Positions 18,515 to 28,654 of a stretch of 64,000 nt of DNA are shown piece after piece. Location of the stretch: the NCBI RefSeq assembly GCF_026626665.1, contig NZ_JAPNKE010000002.1, forward strand, positions 6,301,168-6,365,167. Reading direction: 5' to 3'. Position numbers and translations under genes: made by a program. This DNA comes from Nannocystis pusilla (GTDB lineage Bacteria; Myxococcota_A; Polyangia; Nannocystales; Nannocystaceae). Below the pieces are notes generated by a model. It was not told the origin of the DNA, did no database searches, and was given only the letters and a program-made list of their open reading frames with translations. The number at the start of each line of letters is the position of its first letter. The stretch's first letter is position 1.

Positions 18515-18839
18515 GCCGTTTTCCGCAGCCACGCTCGCCGCGCATACCCACGGGGTGTAGCCGGTCCGCGACCCGGCGTCACGACGCAGTCTACCGAACA
18601 GATACTCTCCGACTCAACCGCGCGTGCGAGCTCGGGAGGGCGTCGTAGCGGCGGGCGGCAAGGCGCCGCCCGCGCGGACCGGGCCTGGCTCCCGTAGCGA
18701 CGGGACGGACGAGGTCGCGCCCGCGTGCGAGAAGGGGGACGTTCCGAGCTGCGTGAAGGCGGGCCGTCGAGAACTGTCTCGCCGATCGAGCGCGCCGCCG
18801 GTGAGCTCCCCAGCCGCGCGAGATCATCCGCTTCCGCTA

Positions 18840-20171
18840 TCACGTGAGCGCATGGCCCATGTATTCACGGAGCTCTGCCGTCGTCGGCGTCACCTCGGCG
18901 TAGGTCAGGTGACGCACCCGCGGGACGGTTCGATGTTCGAGCGCATCGATCCACTGACGGAGTGCCGCGTCGTCGACACGCGCCGGCAGGGCGAGGAGGT
19001 CGGTCCACGTACCTGTATTGAGATACGCGTGGTCTGGCCCTTGCCACACCTCACGCGCCGCGTGCGTATGCCCCGCGATGACGAGCCGGGGAGGTGCACC
19101 AGGAGGGATGTGCTCGGCGAGGATAGCCCTGTCCTCCTTGCTGCAATGACTTCGTATGAAGAACCGCCCATCCCTCGACGCGAGCCACAGGAATGCACGC
19201 AGCACCCGTGCCCGCATTCCGCCGTGGACGGCCAGGGTTCCCTCGCGTACGCCCGCGTGTCCTCCTTTGAGCCACGCCAGCAGTTCGTCGGCGCACCGCG
19301 GCGGGTTGCGGCGCTGCCCGTCCGTGTACGTTCGCGCGAGCGCCTCGCCCATCTCGTCCTCCGGGGACGACCCGGCCGCCGGCCTGTCTTTCCCCAGTGT
19401 CGGGCCGTTTAGCGCCCGAACCAAGGAGCGCGCGAGCACTTCGGCCCTAAGCCCCAGCGCTGCCGGAAGGTATTGCATCGCCAGCTCACGGTCGAGGTAC
19501 AGCAACAGAAGCGGCACCGCCGGCACCTCCGGCTTGAGCAGGTCGACGAACGGAAACCGCAACTCTCCGGCCTCGTCGCGGGCCTGCTTGAACGCGTTGA
19601 GCACCTGCAGCACCAGCCGCGATCCCGCCGGCAGGAGTAGCGTCCCACCGGCGAGCACCGCGCGCATCGCCGCCGGGTCGATGTCGTTCCAAACGTCAGC
19701 TCGGTGTCCATGGCTCACAACCACCTCCCACCGTCCGAGCTGCGTCCGCCACGGCCCATCCACGTGAACCGCGAGCCCCTGGTCGTCCGGCGCCAGCCCG
19801 GTCCGCCGACGCAGTTGTGTAATGAATGCCGGATGCGCCGCTTCGGGATCATGGTTGCCCGGCAGGACAATGCACCGGCCCCCGGCGCGGACTATGTCCC
19901 CCAGGGCCTGAAACAGGTCCCTCCCCCATGTCTCCGCCGCCACCGCCGCGAACGTCGCTTCAACGAGCCCCGGGATGCTGTTCCCGTCCAGCGTCGCCGA
20001 CCGCCCCTCGACCTGCAGGAAGTCGAACACGTCTCCTGCCAGCATCAGGGTCGTGTCGCGCCGCGCCTGCTCCACGAAGAACGCCGCGAGCGCCGCACCC
20101 GCATGAAAATTGTTGAGCGCCCCGGGGATCGCTAGGTGCAGATCCGAGACCACGATCAATCGTTCCGTCAT
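18840..20171 (-). CDS. Calcineurin-like metallophosphoesterase
   Basis: 443 residues. The five metal-ligand motifs are present in order: VSDLHLA, LAGDVFDF, LPGNHDPEA, VVSHGHRADVW and IAGHTHAA. The family hydrolyses phosphomono- or diesters (nucleotides, nucleic acids, phosphoproteins) with two metal ions. A middle helical region (about 170-300) is longer than in minimal family members. The ATG at 20171 overlaps the stop of the CHAT/NB-ARC/TPR gene in ATGA, so the two are translationally coupled. This suggests a two-protein system in which the esterase may be the effector; that role is inference. Confidence 0.82.
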   Translation of the reverse strand: MTERLIVVSDLHLAIPGALNNFHAGAALAAFFVEQARRDTTLMLAGDVFDFLQVEGRSATLDGNSIPGLVEATFAAVAAETWGRDLFQALGDIVRAGGRCIVLPGNHDPEAAHPAFITQLRRRTGLAPDDQGLAVHVDGPWRTQLGRWEVVVSHGHRADVWNDIDPAAMRAVLAGGTLLLPAGSRLVLQVLNAFKQARDEAGELRFPFVDLLKPEVPAVPLLLLYLDRELAMQYLPAALGLRAEVLARSLVRALNGPTLGKDRPAAGSSPEDEMGEALARTYTDGQRRNPPRCADELLAWLKGGHAGVREGTLAVHGGMRARVLRAFLWLASRDGRFFIRSHCSKEDRAILAEHIPPGAPPRLVIAGHTHAAREVWQGPDHAYLNTGTWTDLLALPARVDDAALRQWIDALEHRTVPRVRHLTYAEVTPTTAELREYMGHALT

Positions 20172-23100
20172 GCGTCCTCCAGCGGAGCGTAGGGATCCTC
20201 GCCACGGTCCCGTAGGATCTGCTCATACCGCTCCGACCAGGCCTTCAACTCCACCAGAGCCGCATCGACGAGTTCGTCCATCGATACCGTCTCCAAGTCG
20301 ATCCCAAGTTCCCAAATCATCGGTTCGAGCTCACCCGCAAATGCATCCCCGAGCCGCCTCGCCAGCGCCCAAGCCAACACCAGGACAGCGTCTTCACTCT
20401 CTTCGCGTTGCACCAGGAGCACCAGCAGATCTTGAACCATGAGTGACTGCCCGGACACATCATCGATCTGCTGCAACATCGCTAAGGCTCGACAACCGAG
20501 AACGATCGCCCTTTCGCCGCGCCCGGCCCGGGCGGCGACCCTCGCCAGATATCCGTGAGTCCCGGCCATCCCGAGCCTGTCGTCGAGCTCGCGCTGGAGC
20601 GCCAAAGCGTCGAGGTAAAACCCGAACGCCGCGCTGGATGCTCCACGCTCGAGTGCCAGACCGCCGAATCCCTGTAGCGTGCTCGCCTCACCCAGCCGAT
20701 CTTTGATCGCTCGGTACTGTGACAGCGCTTCCTCGTACGCATTCTCCGCTTCCTTCAATCGATCAGTCCGCACATACAAATCTCCCAGCACTTTTTGCGT
20801 GTTCGCCTCACCTAGCCTCGCCCCGATTGCTCGGAACTCCGACAGCGCCTTCTCGTACGCTTCCTCTGCTTCCTTCAACCGATCTGTCCGCATATACAAG
20901 GCTCCGAGCGCCCGAAGCGTGTTCGCCTTACCCAGTCGATCCCCGATCGCTCGGTACTGCGACAGCGCTCTCTCGTACACTTCCTCTGCTTCCTTCAATT
21001 TTGCCTTCCGCACGTACAAAGCTCCGAGCCCCCCAAGCGTGTTCGCTTCACCCAGTCGATCCTCGATCGCTCGGTACTGCGACAGCGCTCTCTCGTACGC
21101 ATCCTCTGCTTCCTTCAACCTTGCCTTCCGCACGTACAAAGCTCCGAGCCACCGAAGCGTGTTCGCCTCCCCCAGCCGATCCTCGATCACTTGGTACAGT
21201 GGCAACGCTTTCCCGTACGCTTCCTCTGCTTCTTTCAACCGCTCCGTTCGCACGTACAGAATTCCCAACGCCTTCAACGTGTTCGCCTCACCCAACCTCG
21301 CCTCGATCGCTTGGTACTGCGCTAGCACCCTTTCGTACGCGTCCTCCGCCTCCTTCAACCTCGCCGTCCGTACGTACAATTCTCCCAGTGCCAGAAGCGT
21401 GTTTGCTTCACCCAGCGACTCCTCGCTCGCTCGGTACTGCGGTAGCGCCTTCTCGTACGCTTCCTCTGCCTCCTTCAGCCGATCTGTCCGCACGTACAAA
21501 TCTCCCAACGCCCCAAGCGTGTTCGCCTCACCCAGCGACTCCTCGCTCGCTCGATACTGCGGCAGCGCCTTCTCGTACGCTTCCTCTGCCTCCTTCAACC
21601 GATCCGCCCGCACGTACAAATTCCCAGCGCCCCGCCGATGACGGCAGCGGCCCCGCCCTCGCCATGAAGCGTCGCGTGCACTTGTTCGCCGACGACGACG
21701 GCGGTCCGGTGAAATCCGCCATGCAGTGCCATCGCCGAGTAGGCCGCGAATCCGGCAGCGGCTCGCTTGTGCAGCCGCGGCGGGAGCCGTTCTGGCCACG
21801 CGCACAACGAGGCTAGGTTTGTGCCCTCCGCAGCAGCGCGTTCACACGCCGCAGCCGCCCCTCGCTGACCCAACTTCATCTTCAACGCCCCGAGCCACCC
21901 GCTCAGTGCCGCCACGGAGCGCTCGACCAGCTCGTCTTTGCGTGCAGCGGTCATCACCGGTTTGCCGTTCACGGTCGCGTCCAGGCGAGCACGCGCGTAC
22001 CACCGGACCGGCCCCGGAAGGACGAGCCGATCGTCCGGGCCACTGCGCTCGACCAGGCTCACGGCGAGCAGACGGCCCGCGTACCGCTCGGCGCCCGGCC
22101 CGAACACTTCCTCCATGAGCACCCGCGGGAGCCCGGCGGGGAATCCCGCGAGCCACACGAACATCTCCGCCGCGCGGGGCACGTGCTCGACGAGGGGTTG
22201 GAACGAGAGGTTGAGGCTGCTGACCAGGCGCCGCGTCCGCAGCCGGGCATCCGGCGTCTGCGCGACATCTTCGTCCAGTAGTTCGGCGTCGTGCACGACC
22301 TCGGCGTCCTCGGCCTTCACCCGCGCCAGCAGCTCGCCGAGCGAGCGACCCCGGCCGACCTGCCCGGCAACTAGCACGATCGACTGAGGATGTCCCGCGA
22401 GCGCGTTCACCAGTTCGTCCACCGCGGCGGCGTCGCCCCGCTCGTCGGCGAGACGCGCTCCTGCGACGGCGAGGAACACCTCCCGGTCGACGCCCGGAGG
22501 CAGCCTGAGGACCGTGAACGGCTGCTCCTCTGCGCCGTCGAGCGAACCAAGCGCCCGGCGGGAGGTGGCAAGTATCCGCAGATCGCGTGCGTACCGCTGC
22601 AACGCGTCGATCAGCAACCGCAGCCCCTCGCCGTCGGCATGCAGCAGGTCCTCGACATTGTCGAGCACCACCAAGGCCCGCCTCGCCCCCAGCGCCTTCG
22701 CCAGCGTCAGGTCGTCCTTCCAGCGCGTAGCCTCGAGGCCGAACAGTGCCGCCAGGGCCTCGCGCAGCGCCGGCACGCTGGATCGAGCCGCGACATCCAG
22801 CCACACAGCGTGCTCGATCCCGGCGAGCCGCTCGCGAAACGCCTGTCCTGCAACCGCTGCCGCCAGTGCCGTCTTACCCGTACCCGGCAGGCCTATGAGG
22901 GTCACCAGCCGGTGGGCTGCCAGCAGCGCGATGACCCGCGCGATCTCGTCCTGCCGTCCGCGAAACCACGGCCTCGCCGCCGGCATGCCATCCACCTCCC
23001 TGTTCGTTGCCGCCGTCTCGGCCGCGGCGAGCACCTGGTCGACGCGGACCTCGAAGCTCACCGATGCCCCCTGATACGGCCGGGCGTAGTAGACCGGCGC

Positions 23101-24206
23101 GGCCCACTGCAGGTCGTCCTCGGCCAGCGCGTACCGCCCCTCGGTGACCGCACGCTCAAGGTCTCCACCGGCGACATCACGCAGCGACCGCAACAGCGGG
23201 CCGAGAAATGCTGCCGTCCGATCGGCGACGAGCGCCGCAGACGACGCGACGACGGCGGCGGCGTTTCCCTGGTCCGGCGCGAGCAAGGCGTCCGCGAGCG
23301 AGGAAAACGCCGCATGACGCCGTGCGCCGTGGCAGATCCACAATAGGGCCACCTGCACGCCACCGTCCCGGCAGACCTTGGCGAACGTCCGCGCCTCGAT
23401 GCCAACGCCCTCGTCGCTATCATCCGCCGCGTGCAGTACGACCGTTCCGCCACCCGTCCCGCCGTGGGCGACGAGCGACAGCACAGGCGTCTCGGGTCGC
23501 TCTCGCAGACATGCACCCAGGCTCGCATACGTGGTACGTCGAAGGGTTGTCCGCGGCGACAGACCTAGCGCAGTCGCCTCGCGCATGAACACGGCCTCGT
23601 GCGCCTCGAAGATCGCCTCGGATAGCTTCGTCGTGGTCCCGCTGTCGAGCTCGACCAACGTGTTGGCCCACGCGCACAACGCTCGCGTTCCCGGCGATAT
23701 GCGGAAAGGCTGTGCAGGTAGTTCCTCGAAGGTTCGCACCAGGCACCATCCGGGCCGGCGAAACCAGAACCCTCCGCCCCCTCGTCCGCAAGCAGTTCGA
23801 ACGGGACCTCGTCTAGCTTAGCCGCGGAGGCGTACCGCCCCGTCCCGTCATCCGCGGGAAGCACGAGCTCGAGACGGATCGGCCGTCTCGCGCGTCGCTC
23901 GCCGATCGTTCTCCACGCGGCGCCCAGCCCGCTCGGCGAGAACAGACGACCGGCGAGCCGCTGCCCGAAGGCCAGTCCGGCCGCCACGGTGACGAATTCG
24001 CCTGGCTCAGGGTTGAGGAAGACGCGCAGGAAGTCGCGCGACTGCGGATCCGAGAAGTCGAGCGTCTCTGTCGAGGTGAGGAACCACCCCGGGTACTGGT
24101 GATCGAAGAGCGTCAGATCGAACGCTGACGATCCCGCCGCCTTGCACGGCAGGATCGACACCGTGACACTGTAGGGGTGGGCGCTCGACGCGACGGCGGA
24201 CTTCAC
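20168..24206 (-). CDS. CHAT protease / NB-ARC NTPase / TPR protein, two frameshifts
   Basis: About 1340 residues once two frame changes are allowed, near 23750 and near 21625 (a GGG run). The CHAT caspase-like peptidase has its His in LSLVAHGGTGGG and its Cys in ALLWICHGAR. The STAND ATPase follows: P-loop GLPGTGKTALA, Walker B LVVLDNVEDLL and ILATSRR. The C-terminal half has about ten TPR units of 40 residues with near-identical text (LYVRTDRLKEAEEAYEKAL), which act as the sensor or partner surface. The start is GTG 24206 (a stop lies just upstream in frame). CHAT-STAND-TPR proteins are known in programmed cell death and antiphage signalling. It overlaps the phosphoesterase gene. Confidence 0.8.
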
Positions 24207-24471
24207 GTCGGCAACGGTCGCACGGCCCGTCGCCTCCGTACATCACCAATCCGAACGCCGTTCCGCGCGGCCGTACTGCGGCCCAGCGGGTTGGATAGTG
24301 CGGGCGCCTAGCGGATGCAGTCCATCAGGCTGGTGAGCTCGTCGTGCTGCGCATCGGTGACCGAGCAGGCGCCAACCACCAAGCACCTCCCGCGGCGCTC
24401 CCGCCGGCCGGGTCAGCCCGGCGATGGGTTAACGCGGACAGTTGCTCATCGTCGTCGATGGGAAAAGAGAT

Positions 24472-24793
24472 GCCGCCTGTCCTTTGTTCACGTCAAGCGC
24501 TCGACCTGGGCCCCCCACTGGGGTGCCCACCGGCGAGCGTGATGGCGCGTGTCGCTCGGGCTTGTCCGTCCACCCCACTCCGCTTGTCTCGTCGGCCCAG
24601 CAACCGGCGGCCCGAAAGCTCGGTCGAAAGGGGGGCCTAGAGTGGCTGGGAGGTCTTGTTGCGCGGTCACGCGATCTCCCGGTCGTCTCGAAAATTCGTC
24701 TCGATTTTGTCGCGATTTTGGATGGTTCCGGATCTGGCAGCCGCAAACGGGCCCGCAGGGGTACTTAGCGCCTCCTGTACACCACGTCACCAA
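24472..24793 (+). repeat. Right-end repeat R1
   Basis: About 320 bp homologous along its whole length to R5. It contains ggtcgtctcgaaaattcgtc and ends gtacaccacgtcaccaa. The core CACGTCACCAA is at 24783-24793. It closes segment E1. The rest of the interval 24207-24937 has only a short frame (TDAQHDELTSLMDCIR, minus strand, ending at 24311-24313) that may be the tail of a lost gene. Confidence 0.8.
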
Positions 24794-24937
24794 AATCTTC
24801 CACGGACTACTGTCTAAAGCTCCTTCCTGGCCCTGAATCCAGGTCGAAGTGGAACCGGCGTTTCAGGTGCATGGTTTCGACCTCTTGACAGGCGAACCAA
24901 AGTTGGCCCGCTCCTCTTCAAGCTGAGTTAGTTGGGA

Positions 24938-26281
24938 TCAGGGCGACGGGCGAGCAGGGCGATCGAGCTGGCGGGGATCGTCGTAGAGGCGCTGGAACGC
25001 CGACGAGCCGAAGCCGCCCGTGAGGAACGCGGCCCGCAGCTCGCGGTAGTAGTCCTCGTGTAGCGACAACCGGTGACAGTCCTCGAACAGTGCGAGCCGG
25101 GCATTTGGGTACGCCTCGGCGAGCGCTCGGCCGATCGCGGTCGAGAACACGACGTCCTCGGTACCGGAGATGACGAGGACCTCGCCGTCGAAGCCTGCGC
25201 GGTCGATCTGGAACTCCTTGGGGGCCATCTCCCGAAACTCGCCGAGGACCTCGGCCGCGAACTCGTACATCAGGTTGATCGTCTCCGGCCGCCCGGGGGC
25301 GTACCGTGCGAGATCGTGCCCGGCCAGCTCGTGCCACCGGACTTTGGCAGCGGCTGCCGACGGCGCGCGCATCATGAACTTCATCAGCGCGAGGCTGTAC
25401 TGCGGCCGAATCCGGTACAGGAGAGCGCTGCACCCATCCTGCAAGAGCTCTCTCTGGGCCTGCCTGGCGTCGGGTCGCGCGCGGGCGAGCTGGTACAAGA
25501 CGTAGGAGAGGCCGGCCGTGTCGACGTCGCCGTTGCGAAGGCAGGCGCGAAGGAGGGCTGCACCCTCGGGGTGAAATTCGGCGAACGCCGGGGTGAACGT
25601 CTCGCCCCTGGACCGCGCGAGGTCCGGCGCCCCGGTCACCTGCAAGATCGTCCGCGTCACGTGCCTGCCGTGCTTGGCGAGGTACTGCTGCGCCAAAACG
25701 CCGGCCCCGGAGGCGCCGAAGATCGCTATGCGGCTGTCGGGCGGCAGATCCCCGCTGCGCTCGAGGTCGCGGCGGACGGCCTCGATGTCCTCGACCTGCT
25801 GGTCCGAACCGTACAGCGCCATCGCCGTCGCCGGGTCGAGGCTGCCGTCGTCACGGTAGACCTCCGGGAACAACGTCGGAGCATGGCCGCGCACCCCGAT
25901 CAGGACATAGGAGACCTCCCCGAAGAGCTTGTCGAAGAACGCAAAGTCCGGATGCGTATTGACAAGCTCCATCTGGCCGTCGGTCAGCAGGAAGACGACC
26001 GGCGCCCCCCGACGAAATCCGGGGCTCAGGAGATAAAACCCCTTGTAGCTCCCGCGCTCCGGAGCCGTGTGGTCGATCGGCAGCACCAAGTAGCGGTGAC
26101 GATCATCGGGCGGCATCTCGGGATAGTAGGCGTCGAGCGCCAATCGTGTATCGGGCACCCGGAACAGGCTCCGGAGCTCGAGGTAGCCCCAGAGCCCGCC
26201 CAGAGCTGCGATGACAGCGACAGCGATGAGGATCAGCCGACGTCGGCGTTTCTTCGCTCCGGGAACACTCGACCTGCGCAT
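24938..26281 (-). CDS. Membrane-anchored alpha/beta hydrolase
   Basis: About 447 residues. A basic N-terminus (AKKRRRR) and one membrane segment (LILIAVAVIAALGGLWGYL) anchor an extracytoplasmic alpha/beta hydrolase. The nucleophile elbow is IFGASGAG, an atypical elbow with Ser; the acid is in VISGTEDVV and the His in FEDCHRLSLH. The order fits proline-iminopeptidase or ester hydrolase relatives; the substrate is unknown. ATG 26281 (MRRSSVPG) with AAGAAGG just upstream is preferred; ATG 26299 would add six residues. First gene of segment E2, on the opposite strand to the element orientation. Confidence 0.68.
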   Translation of the reverse strand: MRRSSVPGAKKRRRRLILIAVAVIAALGGLWGYLELRSLFRVPDTRLALDAYYPEMPPDDRHRYLVLPIDHTAPERGSYKGFYLLSPGFRRGAPVVFLLTDGQMELVNTHPDFAFFDKLFGEVSYVLIGVRGHAPTLFPEVYRDDGSLDPATAMALYGSDQQVEDIEAVRRDLERSGDLPPDSRIAIFGASGAGVLAQQYLAKHGRHVTRTILQVTGAPDLARSRGETFTPAFAEFHPEGAALLRACLRNGDVDTAGLSYVLYQLARARPDARQAQRELLQDGCSALLYRIRPQYSLALMKFMMRAPSAAAAKVRWHELAGHDLARYAPGRPETINLMYEFAAEVLGEFREMAPKEFQIDRAGFDGEVLVISGTEDVVFSTAIGRALAEAYPNARLALFEDCHRLSLHEDYYRELRAAFLTGGFGSSAFQRLYDDPRQLDRPARPSP

Positions 26282-26416
26282 CGGCCTTCTTATGTGCATG
26301 GACGGTTCCCGTCGGCACGCTTCTTTGACTGACAGCAGGGCCGGTATGCCGCGAGGACTCTCACATGGCACGGTGGCTGGCTTGACCTGACACGCCGTCG
26401 CAGCCATAGCGAGGTC

Positions 26417-26704
26417 ATGAGCCTTGTCGTTTGGGTCTTCCTTGTACACGAGGATGATTCGGTCGAGCGGTTGTCGATGAGTCGCTTCACCCGGTGGTAC
26501 GTGTTGGTGCGCCGGCACCTCGCCGACTTCCTCGCGCGCCTCGAAGAGAGCGGCAAGTTGTTGTCGGTCGCTGACAAGCTCGAGTGGTACACGCTCGACG
26601 GTGGCACGCCGTCTCGGGGCCGCGTCACTTGCCGACGACGGCCACTGCGTAGCCTGGGCCCTTCTCGTGCACGGCCCAGAGCGCTCCCGTGGGGGCGGCG
26701 ATGA
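26417..26704 (+). CDS. Possible fragment of a small conserved hypothetical protein
   Basis: MSLVVWVFLVHEDDSVERLS and RFTRWYVLVRRHLADFLA have the composition of a real protein and resemble small proteins found beside mobile elements. After about residue 70 the frame degenerates and overlaps the end of the nitrilase on the other strand. Probably a 5' fragment; low certainty. Confidence 0.3.
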   Translation: MSLVVWVFLVHEDDSVERLSMSRFTRWYVLVRRHLADFLARLEESGKLLSVADKLEWYTLDGGTPSRGRVTCRRRPLRSLGPSRARPRALPWGRR

Positions 26705-27527
26705 ACGCGGTGCCGGGGTACACGTCCTCCCCTTCGGTCCCGGCGCGGTTGGCAGCGAGGATCCAAGCACCGTAGTGGCGCGCCATTGGCCATGTCCCGC
26801 GCCAGAGGCTCACCCACGGGACAGCGGAGGTGACCGCGTAGACCAGCAGGTCGACTCCCTCGCTGTGGTAAGAGTCGATCAGCCAGCGGGCGTTCGCATC
26901 GGCGCAGATAGCGAGGCCGACACGGAATCCCTCGACCTCGATCACCTGTGCGTTCGGCGCGGCGACGGTGACGCCGTTGCGCACGTCCAGGTCGTGCAGG
27001 AGCATCTTGCGGTGGACCGCTTCGATGCCTCCGTTGGGGGCGAGGAGGACGAGTGCGTTCGCTAGCGAGTCGCCGCGGCGCTCAATGAGGCCGACCGCGA
27101 GGTACACGCCGAGTTGCCGCGCGAGCGCGCCGAGCGCGTCGGTAGCGGGGCCGGGGATCGGCTCGGCGACCCGCATCTGTGCGCCGTGCGGGTCGGAGGG
27201 GTCGTGGTAGAGCCCGAGCGACGCCTCGCCGAAGACGATGAGCCGCACGCTCGGGTGTTCGCGCGAGATCCGCTCCGCCGTCGCAGCGATGGTGTCGAGG
27301 TTCGCCCGCTTGTCGGGCTGGGACGGCGACGAGACGACCGCGACCGCCATCCGCCGCGTCCACTGCGTTGAGTCGGGCCGCTCGGCACCGCGCAGCCACT
27401 CGGCGAGCCCAATCGTCTGCAAGCCTGCGGGCGGCGGCGCCGCCATCATGCGGAGGGCGACGACGGCGCTGACAGCGATGGTGACAGTGCTGGCGAGGAT
27501 CAGGCGTGCTCGGCGCATGCAGCGCAT
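26625..27527 (-). CDS. Carbon-nitrogen hydrolase (nitrilase superfamily), exported
   Basis: 300 residues. A signal or anchor segment (LILASTVTIAVSAVVAL) precedes a nitrilase fold. The catalytic triad is visible: Glu in VFGEASLGLY, Lys in AVHRKMLLHD and Cys in LAICADANA. Family members hydrolyse nitriles, amides or transfer acyl groups (the Lnt branch is also periplasmic). The C-terminal part (AWILAANRAGTEGEDVYPG) is normal. It is transcribed in the same direction as the hydrolase downstream. Its 5' side abuts a group II intron relic, so its original promoter may be lost. Confidence 0.8.
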   Translation of the reverse strand: MRCMRRARLILASTVTIAVSAVVALRMMAAPPPAGLQTIGLAEWLRGAERPDSTQWTRRMAVAVVSSPSQPDKRANLDTIAATAERISREHPSVRLIVFGEASLGLYHDPSDPHGAQMRVAEPIPGPATDALGALARQLGVYLAVGLIERRGDSLANALVLLAPNGGIEAVHRKMLLHDLDVRNGVTVAAPNAQVIEVEGFRVGLAICADANARWLIDSYHSEGVDLLVYAVTSAVPWVSLWRGTWPMARHYGAWILAANRAGTEGEDVYPGTAFIAAPTGALWAVHEKGPGYAVAVVGK

Positions 27528-27584
27528 TGGTAGATCCTACTTTCCTTTCCGCGCGTGGCGGAGAAGTTGGGCAAGACCCCCTTT

Positions 27585-27618
27585 CAAACCGTGCGTGCGG
27601 ATTTCCCGGACCCGGCTT
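27585..27618 (-). ncRNA. Group II intron domain V relic
   Basis: The minus strand reads AAGCCGGGTCCGGGAAATCC then GCACGCACGGTTTG: 34 nt with the AGC triad, a GAAA tetraloop on a paired stem and the ACGGUU closing strand, the canonical catalytic domain V. Domain VI-like sequence follows to about 27530. No reverse transcriptase is seen, so only the intron 3' end remains, lying between a broken DedA gene and the nitrilase. Confidence 0.7.
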
Positions 27619-27681
27619 ACGGGTGGTCTTTCGGGCCGACGCATTACGCGGCCTCCGGGTACTGCACGGTCCCACGTGCAC

Positions 27682-27976
27682 CGGCTCGCGGGTATATCCG
27701 CGTAGTGCGTAACCCAGGCCGATGCGCGGTGCGTTCCACACTGCATTGCCCAGGATGGTCGCGCCGAGGAACGTCGCGGCACGCAGTTCGAGCACGCCGG
27801 CGATCAACGGCACGCACAGGCGCACGACGGGCGTGACATGGCCCAGCAGCACCAGCGCGAAACACGTAGAGCACGTACGAAGGAAATACCGGCAGCAGCT
27901 TCTCCGCGAACGCCGCGGCGCCGATGCCGACGAGGCCGCTGCCGAGCAGGAGGGCGAGCCATCCGGTCTGCTCCAT
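27682..27976 (-). pseudogene. DedA-family membrane protein relic
   Basis: The ATG at 27976 begins TGWLALLLGSGLVGIGAAAF, a DedA N-terminus. In another frame it continues GHVTPVVRLCVPLIAGVLEL and WNAPRIGLGYALRGY, the conserved C-terminal DedA block. The middle of the protein (roughly 60-70 residues) and the last helix are missing, and the end abuts the group II intron relic. DedA proteins are inner-membrane lipid or proton-coupled transporters; this copy should be inactive. Confidence 0.6.
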
Positions 27977-27984
27977 GGTCGACC

Positions 27985-28581
27985 TCAGGCGAACGCCGCC
28001 ACCGAAATGGAGCGGCGGCGATGGATGCGGTACACGGCGGCCGGCGGCAGATTGCGGAGCACCCGGCCCATGCAGATGGCTTCGAGCTGGAGGTGCTCCA
28101 GCAACGCCCCGGGCACAGGGCAGGTCAGGCCGTATGTGAATTGGTACAGCGCGCCGTCGCCACACAGGCTCGAGAATGCGCCGGAGAGGATATGCCTGCG
28201 GCTGTCATGCGTGAGATTCAATAGCGGCAGCCCGCTGACGATCGCGCCCGCGGCGAAGCGTTCCGCCTGCGCCCACTCGCCGAAGCGCTCCGCCTCCATG
28301 GTCAGCACGTGGGCACGAGGAAAGCGCCGTCGCAGGCAGGTGGCGAATTCCTCGTCGCGTTCGATCAGCACCAGGTTGGCTTCGCGCACGCCGCGTGACA
28401 GCAGGGCACGAGTGAAGGCGCCCGTGCCCGCGCCGAACTCCGCGACGCGCCCGCTGCGGCCGTGGACATGGCGGGTGATGAGGTCGGCCAACGCGCGTCC
28501 GGAAGGAACGATGGCGCCGATGTGGCGCGGGTCGGCCAGCCAGCGGTGGAAGAAGCGCAAGATGTCTCGGGCGATCGCCAT
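27985..28581 (-). CDS. Phospholipid N-methyltransferase-like AdoMet enzyme
   Basis: About 198 residues from ATG 28581 (MAIARDILRFFHRWLADP). PRHIGAIVPSGRALADLI and VAEFGAGTGAFTRALL (motif I) are characteristic of PmtA-like methyltransferases related to rRNA adenine dimethylases; LVLIERDEEFA is motif II and IVSGLPLLNL motif IV. The likely substrate is phosphatidylethanolamine or a related lipid. It lies between the DedA relic and the histidine kinase, all on one strand, as one imported block. No frame break. Confidence 0.75.
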   Translation of the reverse strand: MAIARDILRFFHRWLADPRHIGAIVPSGRALADLITRHVHGRSGRVAEFGAGTGAFTRALLSRGVREANLVLIERDEEFATCLRRRFPRAHVLTMEAERFGEWAQAERFAAGAIVSGLPLLNLTHDSRRHILSGAFSSLCGDGALYQFTYGLTCPVPGALLEHLQLEAICMGRVLRNLPPAAVYRIHRRRSISVAAFA

Positions 28582-28654
28582 GAGGCTCCGTGAAGTGAAG
28601 GGCACGGGCCATTTTCCGCACGAGCATGGCGGCAACATGGCGTGGCGCCGAGTC

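Larger units (their letters stand above)
15829..18516 (-). mobile_element. IS21-family insertion sequence
   Basis: IstA and IstB coding regions are bracketed by related terminal sequences. The left end near 15829 reads (reverse complement) gatcacgatgaccgatcc; the right end near 18486-18514 has gatcacgatggaccgatcc and is preceded by a tandem 21-bp repeat. Repeated subterminal motifs are characteristic of IS21 elements. It sits against an IS66 remnant. Exact ends are approximate. Confidence 0.7.
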
